64,000 bases of DNA from an uncultured Rhodospirillales bacterium (GTDB lineage Bacteria > Pseudomonadota > Alphaproteobacteria > Acetobacterales > Acetobacteraceae). Every line of letters begins with the position of its first letter. Position 1 is the first letter of the stretch. A program made the translations under genes and the position numbers. The notes under the pieces were generated by a model, which was not told the origin of the DNA, made no database searches, and saw only the letters and a program-made list of their open reading frames with translations. Shown here piece after piece: positions 18,577-29,827 of this stretch. Where the stretch lies: positions 143,290-207,289 of the forward strand of contig CAIYSR010000093.1 of NCBI GenBank assembly GCA_903928895.1, written 5' to 3'.

Positions 18577-19404
18577 TCAGCCGCACACCAGCGCATGCGG
18601 GGTCGGATCATACCCCGGCATCCCAGGCACCCCGTAGCCCGGGGTGATGGTGTTCTCCAGATCATCCGCCGCCGGCGCCGCGCCGAACCACTTCTCCGAC
18701 AGCTTCGCGATTGTGCCGTCCTTCTTCATGCAGTCCAGCACATCCTGCATCTGGTTGCGCGCCGCCACGCTGTCCTTGCGGAACGGCGCCGCCCAATGGG
18801 CCTTGCTCTCGTTGAGCACCAGGTCGGCGGCGAATTGCGGGTTCTTGGAGGCGGTGTATTTGATCACCGTGTTGCCGCCTAGCGTGGCATAGGCGCGGCC
18901 CGACAGCACCGCCTGGGTCGCATCGGGCTGGGTGTCATACACCTGCACCGCAAAGCCGATCTTCTCGCCCATCTGCTTTGATAGCGTCTCGTACGGCGTC
19001 CCCTTGTTCACCGACACCGCCTTGCCCCTCAGATCCTCCCAGGACTTGATCGGCGCCGAGCCCTTCTTGATCCCGAACTGGAACGCCGTCCACAAATAGC
19101 CCGAGGTGAACAGCATGTTCTCGGCCCGCTCCTTCGTTACCGTGGTCGGTGCCGCGATGAAGTCGTAGCGCCCCGACATCAGCCCCGGGATCAGCCCCGA
19201 AAAGCTGGTGCTTTCGATCGTGATCTCGCGCTTCATGCGCTTCGCCGCCTCGGTGAAGAGGTCGATGTTGAAGCCCTCGATGCCGCCGCCGAGCTTTGGC
19301 ATGGCATGGGGCGCGAAGGTGCCGTCCACCCCGGTGCGCAGCGGCTGGGCGACGGCCAGGACAGGCATCAGCAGCGCGGCCGCGATGGCCAGGCGAAGAA
19401 TCAT
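18577..19404 (-). CDS. Amino-acid ABC transporter substrate-binding protein
   Basis: A 275-residue periplasmic binding protein of the family 3 type, with signal peptide [19 protein letters not shown]. Conserved parts are the domain-1 segment [14 protein letters not shown], the ligand arginine/aspartate region [15 protein letters not shown] and the hinge region [25 protein letters not shown] precedes ATG 19404. It is the first gene of the transporter operon and divergent from a cysteine synthase gene, so a sulfur amino acid such as cystine is a plausible ligand (inference only). Confidence 0.92.
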   Translation of the reverse strand: MILRLAIAAALLMPVLAVAQPLRTGVDGTFAPHAMPKLGGGIEGFNIDLFTEAAKRMKREITIESTSFSGLIPGLMSGRYDFIAAPTTVTKERAENMLFTSGYLWTAFQFGIKKGSAPIKSWEDLRGKAVSVNKGTPYETLSKQMGEKIGFAVQVYDTQPDATQAVLSGRAYATLGGNTVIKYTASKNPQFAADLVLNESKAHWAAPFRKDSVAARNQMQDVLDCMKKDGTIAKLSEKWFGAAPAADDLENTITPGYGVPGMPGYDPTPHALVCG

Positions 19405-19573
19405 TTTCAAGCTCCCGGATTTTCGTTTGAACCCGGACGATGCCGCGCCACGCGCCCGGGGGCAAGGCGCCGGAACCGCGAATGATGGGCGTTGGATTTC
19501 GCTTAATTTCTGTGTATGATTCAAAAATAACGTGAATAATTTGTGCAATATACCCCAAACCAAGGAGCCCGCC
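19405..19573. promoter_or_regulatory. Divergent promoter region between ABC operon and cysteine synthase
   Basis: This 169-nt gap separates the start of the amino-acid transporter operon (minus) and the cysteine synthase gene (plus). The part from about 19497 to 19555 is markedly AT-rich against the GC-rich surroundings, as expected for divergent promoters. I do not see a clear operator palindrome and do not assign a regulator. Confidence 0.5.
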
Positions 19574-20551
19574 ATGTCCGGCCACAAACCCCTCGTCCTC
19601 GACCGCCCCCTGCGCGGCCGCATCTACGACAGCATCGCCGAAACCATCGGCAACACCCCCCTGGTCCGCATCCCCCACATCTGCGCCGACGAAGGCGTTA
19701 CCGCCGACATCTGCCTCAAGCTCGAATTCTTCAACCCCATCGCCTCCGTCAAGGACCGCATCGGCGTCAACATGATCGTCGCCATGGAGGACGCCGGCCG
19801 CATCACCCCCGGCGCCACCATCATCGAACCCACCTCGGGCAACACCGGCATCGGCCTCGCCTTCGTCTGCGCCGCCCGCGGCTACAAGCTGATCCTGACC
19901 ATGCCCGAAAGCGTCTCCATCGAGCGCCGCAAGATGCTCGCCTTCCTCGGCGCCGAACTCGTGCTCACGCCGCGCGAGAAGGGCATGAACGGCGCCATCG
20001 CCAAAGCCAACGAGCTCCTCGCCGAAACCCTGGGCGCGGTGAAGCCGGACCAGTTCGGCAACCCCGACAACCCCGCCATCCACCGCCGCACCACCGCCGA
20101 GGAAATCTGGTACGACACCGCCGGCGAGGTGGACGCCGTCGTCAGCGGCATCGGCACCGGCGGCACCCTCACCGGCATCGGCCAGGTCCTCAAACCCCGC
20201 AAGCCCGGCCTCAAGATGTTCGCCGTCGAACCCGCCGCCAGCCCCGTCCTCTCCGGCGGCAGCCCCGCGCCCCATCCCCTCCAGGGCATCGGCGCCGGCT
20301 TTGTCCCCGACGTGCTTGACCGCAGCCTGATCGACGAAGTCATCACCGTCAGCAACGACGAGAGCTTCCACTGGTCCCGCACCCTGGCCCGCCGCGAAGG
20401 CATCCCCGCCGGCATCTCCTCCGGCGCCGCCCTGGCCGCGACGCTGAAGATCGCCAAGCGCCCGGAATTCGCCGGAAAACGCATCGTCACCATCATCCCC
20501 TCCTTCGCCGAGCGCTACATCACCACGGCGCTGTTCGAGGGCATCGGCTGA
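19574..20551 (+). CDS. cysK: Cysteine synthase (second copy)
   Basis: A 325-residue O-acetylserine sulfhydrylase. PLP lysine is in [13 protein letters not shown], with [26 protein letters not shown] and [13 protein letters not shown]. This is the enterobacterial CysK-like form, unlike the 14-kb copy. AAGGAG lies 7 nt before ATG 19574. The gene is divergent from an amino-acid ABC operon and is followed by a palindromic repeat in the sense direction (20563). Confidence 0.95.
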   Translation: MSGHKPLVLDRPLRGRIYDSIAETIGNTPLVRIPHICADEGVTADICLKLEFFNPIASVKDRIGVNMIVAMEDAGRITPGATIIEPTSGNTGIGLAFVCAARGYKLILTMPESVSIERRKMLAFLGAELVLTPREKGMNGAIAKANELLAETLGAVKPDQFGNPDNPAIHRRTTAEEIWYDTAGEVDAVVSGIGTGGTLTGIGQVLKPRKPGLKMFAVEPAASPVLSGGSPAPHPLQGIGAGFVPDVLDRSLIDEVITVSNDESFHWSRTLARREGIPAGISSGAALAATLKIAKRPEFAGKRIVTIIPSFAERYITTALFEGIG

Positions 20552-20562
20552 TCCCGGCAAGG

Positions 20563-20606
20563 GAAGCGCTTCTTTTTTCGAAAAAAAAGCAAAAAAACTT
20601 CATCCG
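20563..20606 (+). repeat. AT-rich palindromic repeat, copy A
   Basis: A 44-nt element with the pattern GCGCTTC-T6-(n)-A-rich-GC-A7-CTTCATCCG. It starts 11 nt after the cysteine synthase stop, in the same direction as that gene. It is one of about six related copies in the window and forms an inverted pair with copy B at 20691-20735. A terminator-like or REP-like role is inference. Confidence 0.8.
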
Positions 20607-20629
20607 ATATGATCCTGCGACCCGAAGGC

Positions 20630-20659
20630 GGGCGAAGCCAAGATACACTGGCTTCGCCC
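20630..20659. terminator. Stem-loop between convergent genes
   Basis: A perfect 11-bp stem (GGGCGAAGCCA, 20630-20640; TGGCTTCGCCC, 20649-20659) with an 8-nt loop lies midway between the cysteine synthase and the tyrosine phosphatase genes. No T tract follows on either side. It is flanked by inverted repeat copies A and B, so the whole region can fold symmetrically. Confidence 0.5.
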
Positions 20660-20690
20660 CTTCCTTTGGTCTGTTCCCGACAACCCCTTA

Positions 20691-20735
20691 ACGAATAGAA
20701 GTTTTTTGCTTCTTTTTTTCAAAAAAGAAGCGCTT
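20691..20735 (-). repeat. AT-rich palindromic repeat, copy B
   Basis: Read on the minus strand this is AAGCGCTTC-T6-G-A7-GAAGC-A6-CTTCTATTCG, closely matching copies A and C. It begins 5 nt after the stop codon of the minus-strand tyrosine phosphatase, again in the sense direction of the upstream gene. Confidence 0.82.
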
Positions 20736-20740
20736 GCTTG

Positions 20741-21490
20741 CTACTCCACAAGCGCCGCCCGCAACGCCGCCCGCCGCGACGTGGTCAGTCCGAGCCTCGC
20801 CTCCAGATACAAATCCACGCTCCCATGGGCCGCCTCCATCGCCGAGAACCCGGCGTCGAGGAACATCGGGTGCACCGAGGTCAGGATTTCCCCCGCCACT
20901 TGTGCCAGTCCTTCGCGGATTGCCGCGCCGCCGCGCCACAGCCGCGTCGTCGCCAGGTAGTCCGCCTCAATCGTCGCCCGCTCCACCCCGAGCGCCGCTA
21001 GGATCAGCGCCGCGCCGAACCCGGTCCGGTCTTTCCCCGCCGTGCAATGGAACAGCAGGGCAGGGGCCTCGGGCTCCAGCAGCAGGTCGAACATCGCAGC
21101 GTAGCGGTGATGCCACACCATCGCGTAGGACGCGTAGGCATTGGCCATCAGCGCCATGATATCCTGCCGCGCCGCCTCGCCTTGCGCCGCGAGATCCTTC
21201 ATCGCCGGCCCCAGCGAGGGATCAATCGACAAATCATGGATCACCACGCCGGGCAGCCGTGTCGGCGCCGCCGCCTGCTCGCCGGCCCCGCGCAGATCGA
21301 CCACCCGGCCAATCCCCGCCGCAAGCAGTGCCGCCCCATCCGCCTGCGTCAGCTCAGACAGCCGTGCCGAGCGAAACACCCGCCCGAACCGCACCGTCCC
21401 GCCGTCGCGGGTCCGGTAGCCCCCGAGATCCCGCACATTGGAGGCGCCTTCGAGCGCGATCGTGCGCGGAAGCTCGGCCACGTCGCTCAC
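20741..21490 (-). CDS. Tyrosine-protein phosphatase
   Basis: A 249-residue bacterial tyrosine/lipid phosphatase of the LipA/PtpB type. The P-loop HCTAGKDRTG has catalytic C149 and R155; the N-terminal NVRDLGGYRTRDG and FRSARLSEL are typical of the family. The start is GTG 21490, overlapping the TGA of the upstream metallo-hydrolase (GTGA). It acts on phosphotyrosine or phosphoinositides in related proteins; target here unknown. Confidence 0.88.
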   Translation of the reverse strand: MSDVAELPRTIALEGASNVRDLGGYRTRDGGTVRFGRVFRSARLSELTQADGAALLAAGIGRVVDLRGAGEQAAAPTRLPGVVIHDLSIDPSLGPAMKDLAAQGEAARQDIMALMANAYASYAMVWHHRYAAMFDLLLEPEAPALLFHCTAGKDRTGFGAALILAALGVERATIEADYLATTRLWRGGAAIREGLAQVAGEILTSVHPMFLDAGFSAMEAAHGSVDLYLEARLGLTTSRRAALRAALVE

Positions 21491-22377
21491 GCCCCGTCCC
21501 CGTGATCGAATTCGAACCGATAGCCCGCCGCCTTGCGCCTCACCCGCCCTATATGCGGCGCGCCGAAATGGGCGGGGAACATCCGCGCATTGCAGTCCGC
21601 GCAATGCTCCAGCACCCGCCGCCGCGACACCTCGGCCAGCCGCGGATCGGTGTCGAACCCGCTCGACCATTCCGGCCGATAGACCTGGATCGGGTGGTGC
21701 ATCACGTCGCCGATGAACACCCCCTCGTCGCCGCCATCGAGCAGGCGGAAGATGACATGCCCCGGCGCATGGCCCGGCGCCGGCTCGATCAGCAGATTGT
21801 CGCCGAGTTGGTCCGTCATCTGCACGGTCTGGGCGAGCCCGGCATCGAGCACCGGCGCAAGACTGTCCTCGAAAATCCGCTTGGCGGAGTCGTTGAGGTC
21901 AGGATTGCGCGACGGGTCCCAGTAGTCACGCTCGACCTGGGAGAACACGTATTTGGCGTTCGGGAAGGTCGGCAGCCACTTGCCGTCGACCAGATGGGTG
22001 TTCCAGCCGACGTGATCGACATGCAGATGCGTGCACATCACGAAATCCACCTCCTCCGGCGCCACCCCAGCCGCCTTGAGCCGGTCGAGATAGGGCGTGT
22101 CGCGCATGTGGAAACGCGGGAAATCCGGCCGGTTCTTGTGGTTGCCGCAGCAGGTGTCGATCAGGATGTTGTGGCTGCCGGTGCGGATCAGCCAGGAATG
22201 GATGGAGGACACCATCTTGCCGGCTTCGAGGTCGTAGTAGTGCGGCGACAGCCAGTCCTTGTGCTCGTCCAGCACCGCGGGGTCCCAGTCCGGCAGGAGG
22301 AAATTGGGCGGAAAGCCCGGCCCGTGGCTCTCCTCGATCCGCGTCACCTCGATCGACCCGATCCGCCGTGTCGTCAT
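21487..22377 (-). CDS. MBL-fold metallo-hydrolase
   Basis: A 296-residue metallo-beta-lactamase-fold hydrolase with metal ligands in THLHVDHVGW (H117, H119, D121, H122), a further histidine in APGHAPGHVIF and an aspartate in GVFIGDVMHHP. The set resembles quorum-quenching lactonase-like hydrolases, but the substrate is not known. It overlaps the phosphatase gene by 4 nt. Confidence 0.87.
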   Translation of the reverse strand: MTTRRIGSIEVTRIEESHGPGFPPNFLLPDWDPAVLDEHKDWLSPHYYDLEAGKMVSSIHSWLIRTGSHNILIDTCCGNHKNRPDFPRFHMRDTPYLDRLKAAGVAPEEVDFVMCTHLHVDHVGWNTHLVDGKWLPTFPNAKYVFSQVERDYWDPSRNPDLNDSAKRIFEDSLAPVLDAGLAQTVQMTDQLGDNLLIEPAPGHAPGHVIFRLLDGGDEGVFIGDVMHHPIQVYRPEWSSGFDTDPRLAEVSRRRVLEHCADCNARMFPAHFGAPHIGRVRRKAAGYRFEFDHGDGA

Positions 22378-22439
22378 CGTCGTTCCCCTCGATTGTCGTC
22401 TCTTCTACAACAGCAGAACCCGCGTTTGCGCAATCGCCC

Positions 22440-23219
22440 TCAGGTCGGCCGGTTGCGCAGCGCGAGGAAACCGCCATCGATCGGCAGCATCGCGCCGGTG
22501 ATCCAGCGCGACTCGTCGCTGGCCAGAAACACTGCGGCATGCGCCACGTCCCAGCCGGTGCCTTCGGTCTGCAACGGCACCGCGAGGCGCCGGCGCTCCA
22601 TCGCCTCGGGCCCGAGATTGGCCACCAGTGGCGTGTTGACGGTGCCGACGATCAACGCATTGCAGCGGATGCCCGCCGTCGCATAGTCCGCCGCAATCGC
22701 CATCGTCAGGCCCTGCAGCGCCGCCTTGGTGGTGGTGTAGGCCAACATGCCCGGCATCCCGTGCACCCCGGCGACCGAGGAGACATTGAGGATCGATCCG
22801 CCGCCACCCGCCTTCATCGGCCCGATGCAGGCCTTGCAGGCGAGCAGCGCGGAGGTGACGTTGGTTCCGTAGAGCCGGTTCCAGGATTCAAGGCTGATGG
22901 TCTCGGCGTTGCCCGCCGCCCCCACGCCGACATTGTTGTGCAGGATGTCGATCCGCCCGAAACGCTCCATGGCGAAAGCGGCCATCGCCTCCGTCGCCTC
23001 CGGTCGGGTCACGTCGGCGGCGAAGGCCAGGGCCTCGCCGCCCTCGGCACGGATCGTCTCGGCCAGCGCCTCGGCACGCTCGATCTTGCGATTGACCACC
23101 ACCACCCGCGCGCCTTCGCGGGCGAACAGCATCGCCGAGGCCGAGCCGTTGCCCACGCCCGCGCCGCGCGCCGCCGCCCCCGTCACCACCGCCACCTTGC
23201 CCGCCAGCCGCGTGCCCAT
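22440..23219 (-). CDS. SDR family oxidoreductase
   Basis: A 259-residue short-chain dehydrogenase. The cofactor motif is again the long form (TGAAARGAGVGNGSASA), followed by NNVGVG, the catalytic serine in ILNVSSVAGVHG and Y-x3-K in LAYTTTKAAL. ATG 23219 has GGGAAGGAAAC upstream. It resembles the 7.0-kb dehydrogenase in glycine-motif length; substrate unknown. Confidence 0.88.
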   Translation of the reverse strand: MGTRLAGKVAVVTGAAARGAGVGNGSASAMLFAREGARVVVVNRKIERAEALAETIRAEGGEALAFAADVTRPEATEAMAAFAMERFGRIDILHNNVGVGAAGNAETISLESWNRLYGTNVTSALLACKACIGPMKAGGGGSILNVSSVAGVHGMPGMLAYTTTKAALQGLTMAIAADYATAGIRCNALIVGTVNTPLVANLGPEAMERRRLAVPLQTEGTGWDVAHAAVFLASDESRWITGAMLPIDGGFLALRNRPT

Positions 23220-23386
23220 CGCCGTTTCCTTCCCGCGTTCCGTCGCCCCACGGTATCGGGGCCGACCGCGATCAGGCAACTCGCCGGCGCTGGTCGGGCT
23301 TGCCGATTGATGTCGGGGCGTCCGGCCGGCCTTGCAAGCGACAACAAGCGTGTGTCAGACTTCCGGAACAAATCAGGAACTTACCC

Positions 23387-23773
23387 ATGCGCCTGGGCTA
23401 TATCATCCTCTACGTCCCCGATGTCGCCGCCGCCGTCGGGTTCTACGAGCAGGCCTTCGGCCTCACCCGCCGCTTCATCGATGACAGCGTCACCTACGGC
23501 GAAATGGAGACCGGCGGCACGGCGCTCAGCTTCGTCAACGAAGACTTCGCGACCGCGAACGGCCACCACTTCCGCCCCACCCGCGCCGGCACCCTCGCCC
23601 CGGGCGTCGAAATCGCCCTGGTCACCGACGATGTCGCCGCCGCCTTCGCCCACGCCGTCGGGGCGGGTGCCCAGGCCCAACAGTCTCCCGCCGAGAAACC
23701 CTGGGGCCAGACCGTGGCCTATGTCCGCGACCTCAATGGCTTCCTGGTCGAGTTGTGCAGCCCGATGGGCTAG
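23387..23773 (+). CDS. VOC family (glyoxalase-like) protein
   Basis: A 128-residue vicinal-oxygen-chelate protein with two beta-alpha-beta-beta-beta units: YIILYVPDVAAAVGFYEQAF at the start and ending VRDLNGFLVELCSP. It may bind a metal and a small substrate; it is not assignable to glyoxalase I from motifs alone. Its TAG stop overlaps the TAG stop of rmd on the other strand in a CTAG palindrome. Confidence 0.87.
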   Translation: MRLGYIILYVPDVAAAVGFYEQAFGLTRRFIDDSVTYGEMETGGTALSFVNEDFATANGHHFRPTRAGTLAPGVEIALVTDDVAAAFAHAVGAGAQAQQSPAEKPWGQTVAYVRDLNGFLVELCSPMG

Positions 23774-24705
23774 CCGTGCCCGAGCCGCCCTCGCCAATCC
23801 GCCAGCACATCACCCAGCGTCGTCTCCCACGCGATCCGTGGCGCCCAGCCCAGCGTCCGCCCGGCCAAGCCCGCATCCCCCCGCGCCATCGGAATATCCG
23901 ACGGCCGCAGCCGCGTCGGATCGAGCGTCACCTCCACCCGCACCCCCGAAATCCTCAGCAGATCCTGCAGCACATCGCCAATGCGCCGCGCCACCCCCGA
24001 GGCCAGATTGAGCACCGCCCCCGGCGCCAGCGCCTCCGCCTGCGCGATGCAGGCGACGTAGGCCGCGCACACATCGCGCACATCAAGAAAATCCCGGCAG
24101 GCATCGAGATTGCCCACCATCAGCCCGGCACCCTGCTTGCCCGCCCCGATCCGCGCGATCTGTGCGGCGAACGCCGGCACCACGAACCCCTCGGTCTGCC
24201 CGGCCCCGGTATGGTTGAATGGCCGCACCCGCACCACCCGCAACCCGTCGCCCGCCATCGCCCCCAGCGCCAGATCGGCCGCGGCCTTGGTCGCGGCATA
24301 GGTGTTCGTCGGCGCCGCCGCCGCCGCCTCATCCAGCGCCGACCCCGTTTTGAACGAAGCGCCATAGATCTCCGCACTCGAGGCAAACACCATCACACAG
24401 TCCGGCACCACCTCCCGCAGCGCCTCGGCCAGCGCCAGCGTGCCCATCAGGTTGACCCGCCACGCCCGCTCCGGGTCGCGCCGCGCCTCCCCGATCGCCG
24501 AAATCGCCGCCAGATGAATGCACGCTTCCGGCCGCACCCGGCGCACCAGGTCAAACACCGCGGCGTGATCGCTGATATCGAGCGCCACCAGGCCCTCGCC
24601 GCACAGCGTCAAGTCCGCGTCGGGAAACGCCGCCCGAAGCTGCGGGATCAAATGCCCCGCCACGAACCCCGACGCCCCGGTCAGCAGGATCCGCCGCGGC
24701 ACCAC
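23770..24705 (-). CDS. rmd: GDP-4-keto-6-deoxymannose reductase-like epimerase
   Basis: A 311-residue extended SDR with cofactor motif TGASGFVAGHL, VFASSAEIYG and the Y-x3-K in TYAATKAAADL, plus RPFNHTGAGQTEGFVVPAF. It sits directly after gmd (3-nt gap) and is expected to reduce GDP-4-keto-6-deoxy-D-mannose to GDP-D-rhamnose; a GDP-6-deoxytalose product cannot be excluded. Start is GTG 24705. Product feeds surface polysaccharide synthesis. Confidence 0.85.
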   Translation of the reverse strand: MVPRRILLTGASGFVAGHLIPQLRAAFPDADLTLCGEGLVALDISDHAAVFDLVRRVRPEACIHLAAISAIGEARRDPERAWRVNLMGTLALAEALREVVPDCVMVFASSAEIYGASFKTGSALDEAAAAAPTNTYAATKAAADLALGAMAGDGLRVVRVRPFNHTGAGQTEGFVVPAFAAQIARIGAGKQGAGLMVGNLDACRDFLDVRDVCAAYVACIAQAEALAPGAVLNLASGVARRIGDVLQDLLRISGVRVEVTLDPTRLRPSDIPMARGDAGLAGRTLGWAPRIAWETTLGDVLADWRGRLGHG

Positions 24706-24708
24706 GCC

Positions 24709-26740
<2,032 letters not shown>

Positions 26741-26887
26741 CGGCCGGCCGGTGGCGTTGACGGCCGGCAGGCAGATTTTCTTCCCACGTCGCGACGCCGG
26801 GCGAGATCGTGAAATCACCTCTTGTCACCTCTCCCGGCAACCCGAAGTATCCGGTCGACAGATCAAAACGACGAGGGGGACCGCGCG

Positions 26888-27346
26888 ATGATTGCCTTGA
26901 CCATCAATGGCCGTTTGCACGAGGTCGACGCCACGCCGGAGACCCCCCTGCTTTGGGTCCTGCGCGAATGGATCGGCATGACAGGCACCAAGTACGGCTG
27001 CGGGGTCGCCCAGTGCGGTGCCTGTTCGGTCCATGTCGACGGGGCCGTGACGCGTTCCTGCTCGGTGCAGGTCGGACAAATCGGCAACGCGAAGATCACG
27101 ACGATCGAGGGGCTCTCGCCGGACGGGCTGAGCCACCCGGTGCAAAAGGCGTGGGATGCCTTCGAGGTACCGCAATGCGGCTACTGCCAGTCCGGGCAGA
27201 TCATGGCAGCGGCGGCGCTGCTGAAGAGCAACAAGCGGCCGAGCGATGCCGACATCGATGCGGCGATCACCAACATCTGCCGCTGCGGCACTTATCCGCG
27301 TATTCGCGCCGCGATCCATGCCGCGGCCAAGATGGTCCAGGTCTGA
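26888..27346 (+). CDS. iorA: (2Fe-2S) subunit of molybdenum hydroxylase, IorA type
   Basis: A 152-residue electron-transfer subunit of the xanthine oxidase family. The plant-type [2Fe-2S] cluster uses C38, C43, C46 and C58 ([16 protein letters not shown]), and the second cluster C97, C100, C131 and C133 ([10 protein letters not shown] and [10 protein letters not shown]). It pairs with the large subunit 11 nt downstream. The GAGGGGGA ribosome binding site precedes ATG 26888. The iorA name rests on the two-subunit layout. Confidence 0.92.
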   Translation: MIALTINGRLHEVDATPETPLLWVLREWIGMTGTKYGCGVAQCGACSVHVDGAVTRSCSVQVGQIGNAKITTIEGLSPDGLSHPVQKAWDAFEVPQCGYCQSGQIMAAAALLKSNKRPSDADIDAAITNICRCGTYPRIRAAIHAAAKMVQV

Positions 27347-27356
27347 GGGTGCAGCC

Positions 27357-29537
27357 ATGAACGAAATCAGCACGACCGACAACAGCGCTCCGGGCCGTCG
27401 CGGCTTTCTTGCCACAGTGGGTGCCGCCGCCGGCGCGTTTTCGCTGGGCTGGAGCCTCCCCGCCGAGGCTCAGGCCGCCGCCCCGGCGGCCGGCGTCGAG
27501 GTCGGCATCTGGGCGGTCATCCATCCCGACAACTCCACCACCATCCGCATCGCCCGCTCCGAAATGGGGCAGGGCACGCTGACCGGCCTCGCCCAGCTGG
27601 TCGCCGAGGAACTTGATGCCGACTGGTCGAAGGTGCGTGCCGAATACATCGCGCCCGAGGAGAACTTCGCCCGTAACCGCGCCTGGGGCGACATGTCGAC
27701 CGGCGGCAGCCGCGGCATCCGTGCCTCGGTGCCCTATGTGCAGAAGGGCGGCGCCGCCGCGCGGATGATGCTGGTCACTGCCGCGGCGCAGAAATGGGGT
27801 GTCCCGGAAGCCGAATGCAGCACCGCCAGCAGCGTCGTCACCCACGCCAAAACCGGCCGAAAGCTGCGCTACGGCGACCTCGCCGCCGCCGCGGCGAAAC
27901 TGCCGGTGCCGGCCGAAGTGGCTTTGAAGAGGCACGCCGACTGGAAGATCGCCGGCAAGGGCGTCAAGCGGCTCGACACCAGGGACAAGCTCAACGGCAG
28001 GCTGGTCTTTGCCATCGACGTCAAGCTGCCCGGCATGCTCAACGCCGCCATCGCCCAGTGCCCGGTGTTCGGCGGCCGTTTGGTGAGTTTCGATGCCGGC
28101 GCGATCCAGGCGATGCCGGGCGTGCGCCATGTGCTGCGCGTCGACGACGTCTCGGTCGCGGTGGTGGCGGACAAGTGGTACCAGGCCAAGACCGCGCTGG
28201 CGGCGATGCCGGTGGTGTGGGACGAGGGGCCCAACAGCAAGGTCTCCTCCACGTCGATCGCGGCGTTCCTCAAGGATGGGCTCGACGCCACCGACGCCGC
28301 CGTCGGCCACAAATACGGCGATGCGGCAGGGGCCATCACGGGGGCGGCGAAAAAGGTCGAGGCGGTCTACGCCACACCCTTCCTCAACCATGCGACGCTG
28401 GAGCCGATGAACTGCACCGCCGTGTTCAAGCCGGATCTGGTGGAAATCTGGGTCGGCAGCCAGAACGGCGACGCCTCGCTGGCCGCAGCCGCCGAGGCGG
28501 CGGGGCTCAAGCTCAGCCAGGCCAAGGTGCACAAGCACCATCTCGGCGGCGGTTTCGGCCGGCGCGGGCAGCAGGACTATGTCCGCCAGGCCGTGCTCAT
28601 CGCCAAGCAGATCCCGGGCATCCCGGTGAAGCTGATCTGGTCACGCGAGGAGGACATGCAGCACGGCTTCTACCGCCCGATCACCCAGGCCAAGATGACC
28701 GCCGGGCTCGATGCGCAGGGCAATGTGACGGGGCTGCACATGCGCATCTCCGGCCAGTCGATCCTGGCCTATCTGATGCCGACACGCATGGAGAACGGGA
28801 TGGACCCGGTGCAGTTCCAGGGCCTCGCGGCGGCCGAGTTCGGCTATCTCGCGATCCCCAACCTGCTGATCGACCATGCGTTCCGCAACACCCATGTGCC
28901 GGTCGGGTTCTGGCGCGGGGTCAACACCAACCAGAACGCGGTCTATCTGGAGTGCTTCATCGACGAACTCGCACACGCCGCCGGCAAGGACCCGCTGGCC
29001 TTCCGGCGCACCCTGATGGCGAAAAACCCCAAGCAGCTCGCGGTGCTGAACGCGGTGGCGGCCAAGGCCGGCTATGACCAGAAACTGCCCGGCGGGGTGT
29101 TCCGCGGTATCTGCCAGTACACCGGCTTCGGCAGCTACACCGCCGCGGTCGCCGAGGTGACGGTGTCCAAGAAGGGCGAACTCAAGATCCTGCGCATCGT
29201 CGCGGCCACGGATTGCGGCATCGCGGTCAACCCGGCGCAGATCGCCGCCCAGGTCGAGGGCTCCTTCGGCTACGGCCTGAGCGCCACCCTCTACAGCGAA
29301 TGCACAATCGAAGCCGGCCGCGTTGCCGAGGGCAATTTCGACACCTACGAGGTCCTGCGGATGGCCGATATGCCCAAGGTCGAGACCATCGTGGTGCCAT
29401 CGGGCGGGTTCTGGGGTGGCGTCGGCGAGCCGACCATCGCGGTCGCCGCCCCGGCGGTGCTGAACGCGATCTTCGCCGCCACCGGCAAGCGGGTGCGCTC
29501 GCTGCCGCTCAAGCACCACGACCTGTCGCACGCCTGA
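27357..29537 (+). CDS. iorB: Molybdopterin subunit of aldehyde/isoquinoline oxidoreductase, IorB type
   Basis: A 726-residue xanthine-oxidase-family large subunit. It has a twin-arginine signal (RRGFLATVGAAAG, R14-R15), so the complex probably works in the periplasm. Cofactor-site segments include HHLGGGFGRRGQQDYV, FWRGVNTNQNAVYLE and the catalytic glutamate near the end in GGVGEPTIAVAAP. No FAD subunit is present; electrons likely pass to the cytochrome c encoded next, whose ATG shares a base with this stop (TGATG). Substrate unknown. Confidence 0.92.
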   Translation: MNEISTTDNSAPGRRGFLATVGAAAGAFSLGWSLPAEAQAAAPAAGVEVGIWAVIHPDNSTTIRIARSEMGQGTLTGLAQLVAEELDADWSKVRAEYIAPEENFARNRAWGDMSTGGSRGIRASVPYVQKGGAAARMMLVTAAAQKWGVPEAECSTASSVVTHAKTGRKLRYGDLAAAAAKLPVPAEVALKRHADWKIAGKGVKRLDTRDKLNGRLVFAIDVKLPGMLNAAIAQCPVFGGRLVSFDAGAIQAMPGVRHVLRVDDVSVAVVADKWYQAKTALAAMPVVWDEGPNSKVSSTSIAAFLKDGLDATDAAVGHKYGDAAGAITGAAKKVEAVYATPFLNHATLEPMNCTAVFKPDLVEIWVGSQNGDASLAAAAEAAGLKLSQAKVHKHHLGGGFGRRGQQDYVRQAVLIAKQIPGIPVKLIWSREEDMQHGFYRPITQAKMTAGLDAQGNVTGLHMRISGQSILAYLMPTRMENGMDPVQFQGLAAAEFGYLAIPNLLIDHAFRNTHVPVGFWRGVNTNQNAVYLECFIDELAHAAGKDPLAFRRTLMAKNPKQLAVLNAVAAKAGYDQKLPGGVFRGICQYTGFGSYTAAVAEVTVSKKGELKILRIVAATDCGIAVNPAQIAAQVEGSFGYGLSATLYSECTIEAGRVAEGNFDTYEVLRMADMPKVETIVVPSGGFWGGVGEPTIAVAAPAVLNAIFAATGKRVRSLPLKHHDLSHA

Positions 29538-29827
29538 TGCCCGGCACCGGCCGCTTCCTGCTGCCGATCGCCGCCGGTGTCCTCGCGGCCGCCTTCCTCG
29601 CGGCGGCGGGCCCGCCGCCGGGGGCCGCCGGCTGCTCCGGCTGCCATGGCGCGGCGCTGCCGGGCGGCATTCCCGCCATCGCCGGGCGGCCGGCCGCCGA
29701 ACTGAGTGCCGCGCTGCTCGGCTTTCGCGACGGCAGCCGGCCCGCCACCCTGATGGACCGGCTGGCCAAGGGGTTCAGCCCCGGCGAGCTCCAGGACATC
29801 GCCGACTGGTGGGAGGAACAGCGATGA
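29537..29827 (+). CDS. Small cytochrome c (monoheme)
   Basis: A 96-residue exported protein with a signal-like hydrophobic N-terminus and one heme site, C33-S-G-C36-H37. A methionine in LMDRLAKGFSP may be the sixth ligand. It overlaps iorB by one base and fccB by 4 nt (ATGA), so it sits between two redox enzymes. It resembles the cytochrome partner of flavocytochrome c and could accept electrons from either. Confidence 0.85.
   Translation: MPGTGRFLLPIAAGVLAAAFLAAAGPPPGAAGCSGCHGAALPGGIPAIAGRPAAELSAALLGFRDGSRPATLMDRLAKGFSPGELQDIADWWEEQR

Noticed and set aside
18935..20560. Very long minus-strand open frame opposite the second cysteine synthase
   Set aside because: It is rich in Gly/Ala/Asp and lies across a clear cysteine synthase and a binding-protein gene; it is a product of high GC and codon bias, not a gene.
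20706..20960. Small open frames starting in the palindromic repeats (FFKKE / FLEKRSKK type peptides)
   Set aside because: These peptides come from translating the repeat itself and lack any support as genes, except where copy C joins soxA.
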